DNA of 5,404 nt from Candidatus Dormiibacter sp. (lineage in GTDB: Bacteria > Chloroflexota > Dormibacteria > UBA8260), in contig JANWHI010000092.1 of NCBI GenBank assembly GCA_025450495.1, positions 1 through 5,404 on the forward strand, written 5' to 3'. This document shows, piece after piece, positions 5,322 through 5,404 of this stretch. The translations under genes were made by a program, and so were the position numbers. The notes under the pieces are model-generated. The model ran no database searches. It was not told where the DNA came from and worked only from the letters and a program-made list of their open reading frames with translations. Within the stretch, counting starts at the first letter, position 1. Every line of letters begins with the position of its first letter.

Positions 5322-5404
5322 GTGGGCACACCGTTTCCCGACGACACCGCGCTGGACGCCATCGCCGCCCAGGTCCGCGCGCTGGCTCCCCTGGCCGACG
5401 AGGA
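5322..5404 (+). CDS. Start of an unidentified gene (3' end outside window)
   Basis: A GTG two bases after the SRPBCC stop opens a frame that stays open to the window edge, giving 27 full codons beginning VGTPFPDDTALDAIAAQVRA and ending LAPLADE. The codons have the strong third-position G/C seen in the neighbouring genes. The ribosome binding site is weak, so translation may be coupled to the SRPBCC gene. The helical LDAIAAQVRALAPLADE stretch could be the first helix of many families; an acyl-CoA dehydrogenase-like N-terminus is one thin possibility. The start could also lie downstream of the window. Confidence 0.5.
   Translation, partial: MGTPFPDDTALDAIAAQVRALAPLADE

Noticed and set aside
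1..5404. CRISPR arrays, tRNAs, insertion sequences, toxin-antitoxin or defence genes
   Set aside because: No spaced direct repeats, cloverleaf-like segments, transposase motifs or terminal inverted repeats were seen. Almost all of the window is accounted for by ordinary genes.

Overview
The window looks like chromosomal core DNA from a high-GC actinomycete (Actinomycetota). The taxonomic clues are a mycothiol cysteine ligase (MshC), a DUF4081-type GNAT acetyltransferase and an LpqN/PsbP-like lipoprotein. Several apparently leaderless GTG-start genes also fit that phylum. A lineage outside the mycobacteria, such as Acidimicrobiia, is a guess from the sequence divergence. I see no mobile element, CRISPR array, tRNA, rRNA or phage-like gene.

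Layout: (a) 1-1553, plus strand: the 3' part of a Nudix hydrolase, then mshC behind its own -10-like hexamer. (b) 1552-1569: a perfect hairpin shared by the stops of two convergent genes. (c) 1560-3928, minus strand, read right to left: a small lipoprotein, a DAHP synthase with an N-terminal regulatory domain, and a hypothetical protein with a Cys/His-rich putative zinc-binding head. (d) 3929-4040: a 112-base divergent intergenic region with a promoter candidate for each side and a GC palindrome. (e) 4041-5404, plus strand: a DUF4081/GNAT acetyltransferase, an SRPBCC (Bet v1-like) protein and the first 27 codons of a third gene, spaced tightly enough to be one operon.

The clear biochemical roles are low-molecular-weight thiol synthesis (MshC) and entry into the shikimate pathway (DAHP synthase). 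The other genes are general or unknown in function, and nothing here forms a recognisable new multi-gene system. The points most worth a second look are the eight-ligand Cys/His protein at 1560-2252, a lipoprotein whose signal peptide can only be read from a CTG (or other rare) start, the recurring hexamer-N6-GTG geometry suggesting leaderless transcripts, and an MshC whose zinc site keeps a glutamate typical of cysteinyl-tRNA synthetase.
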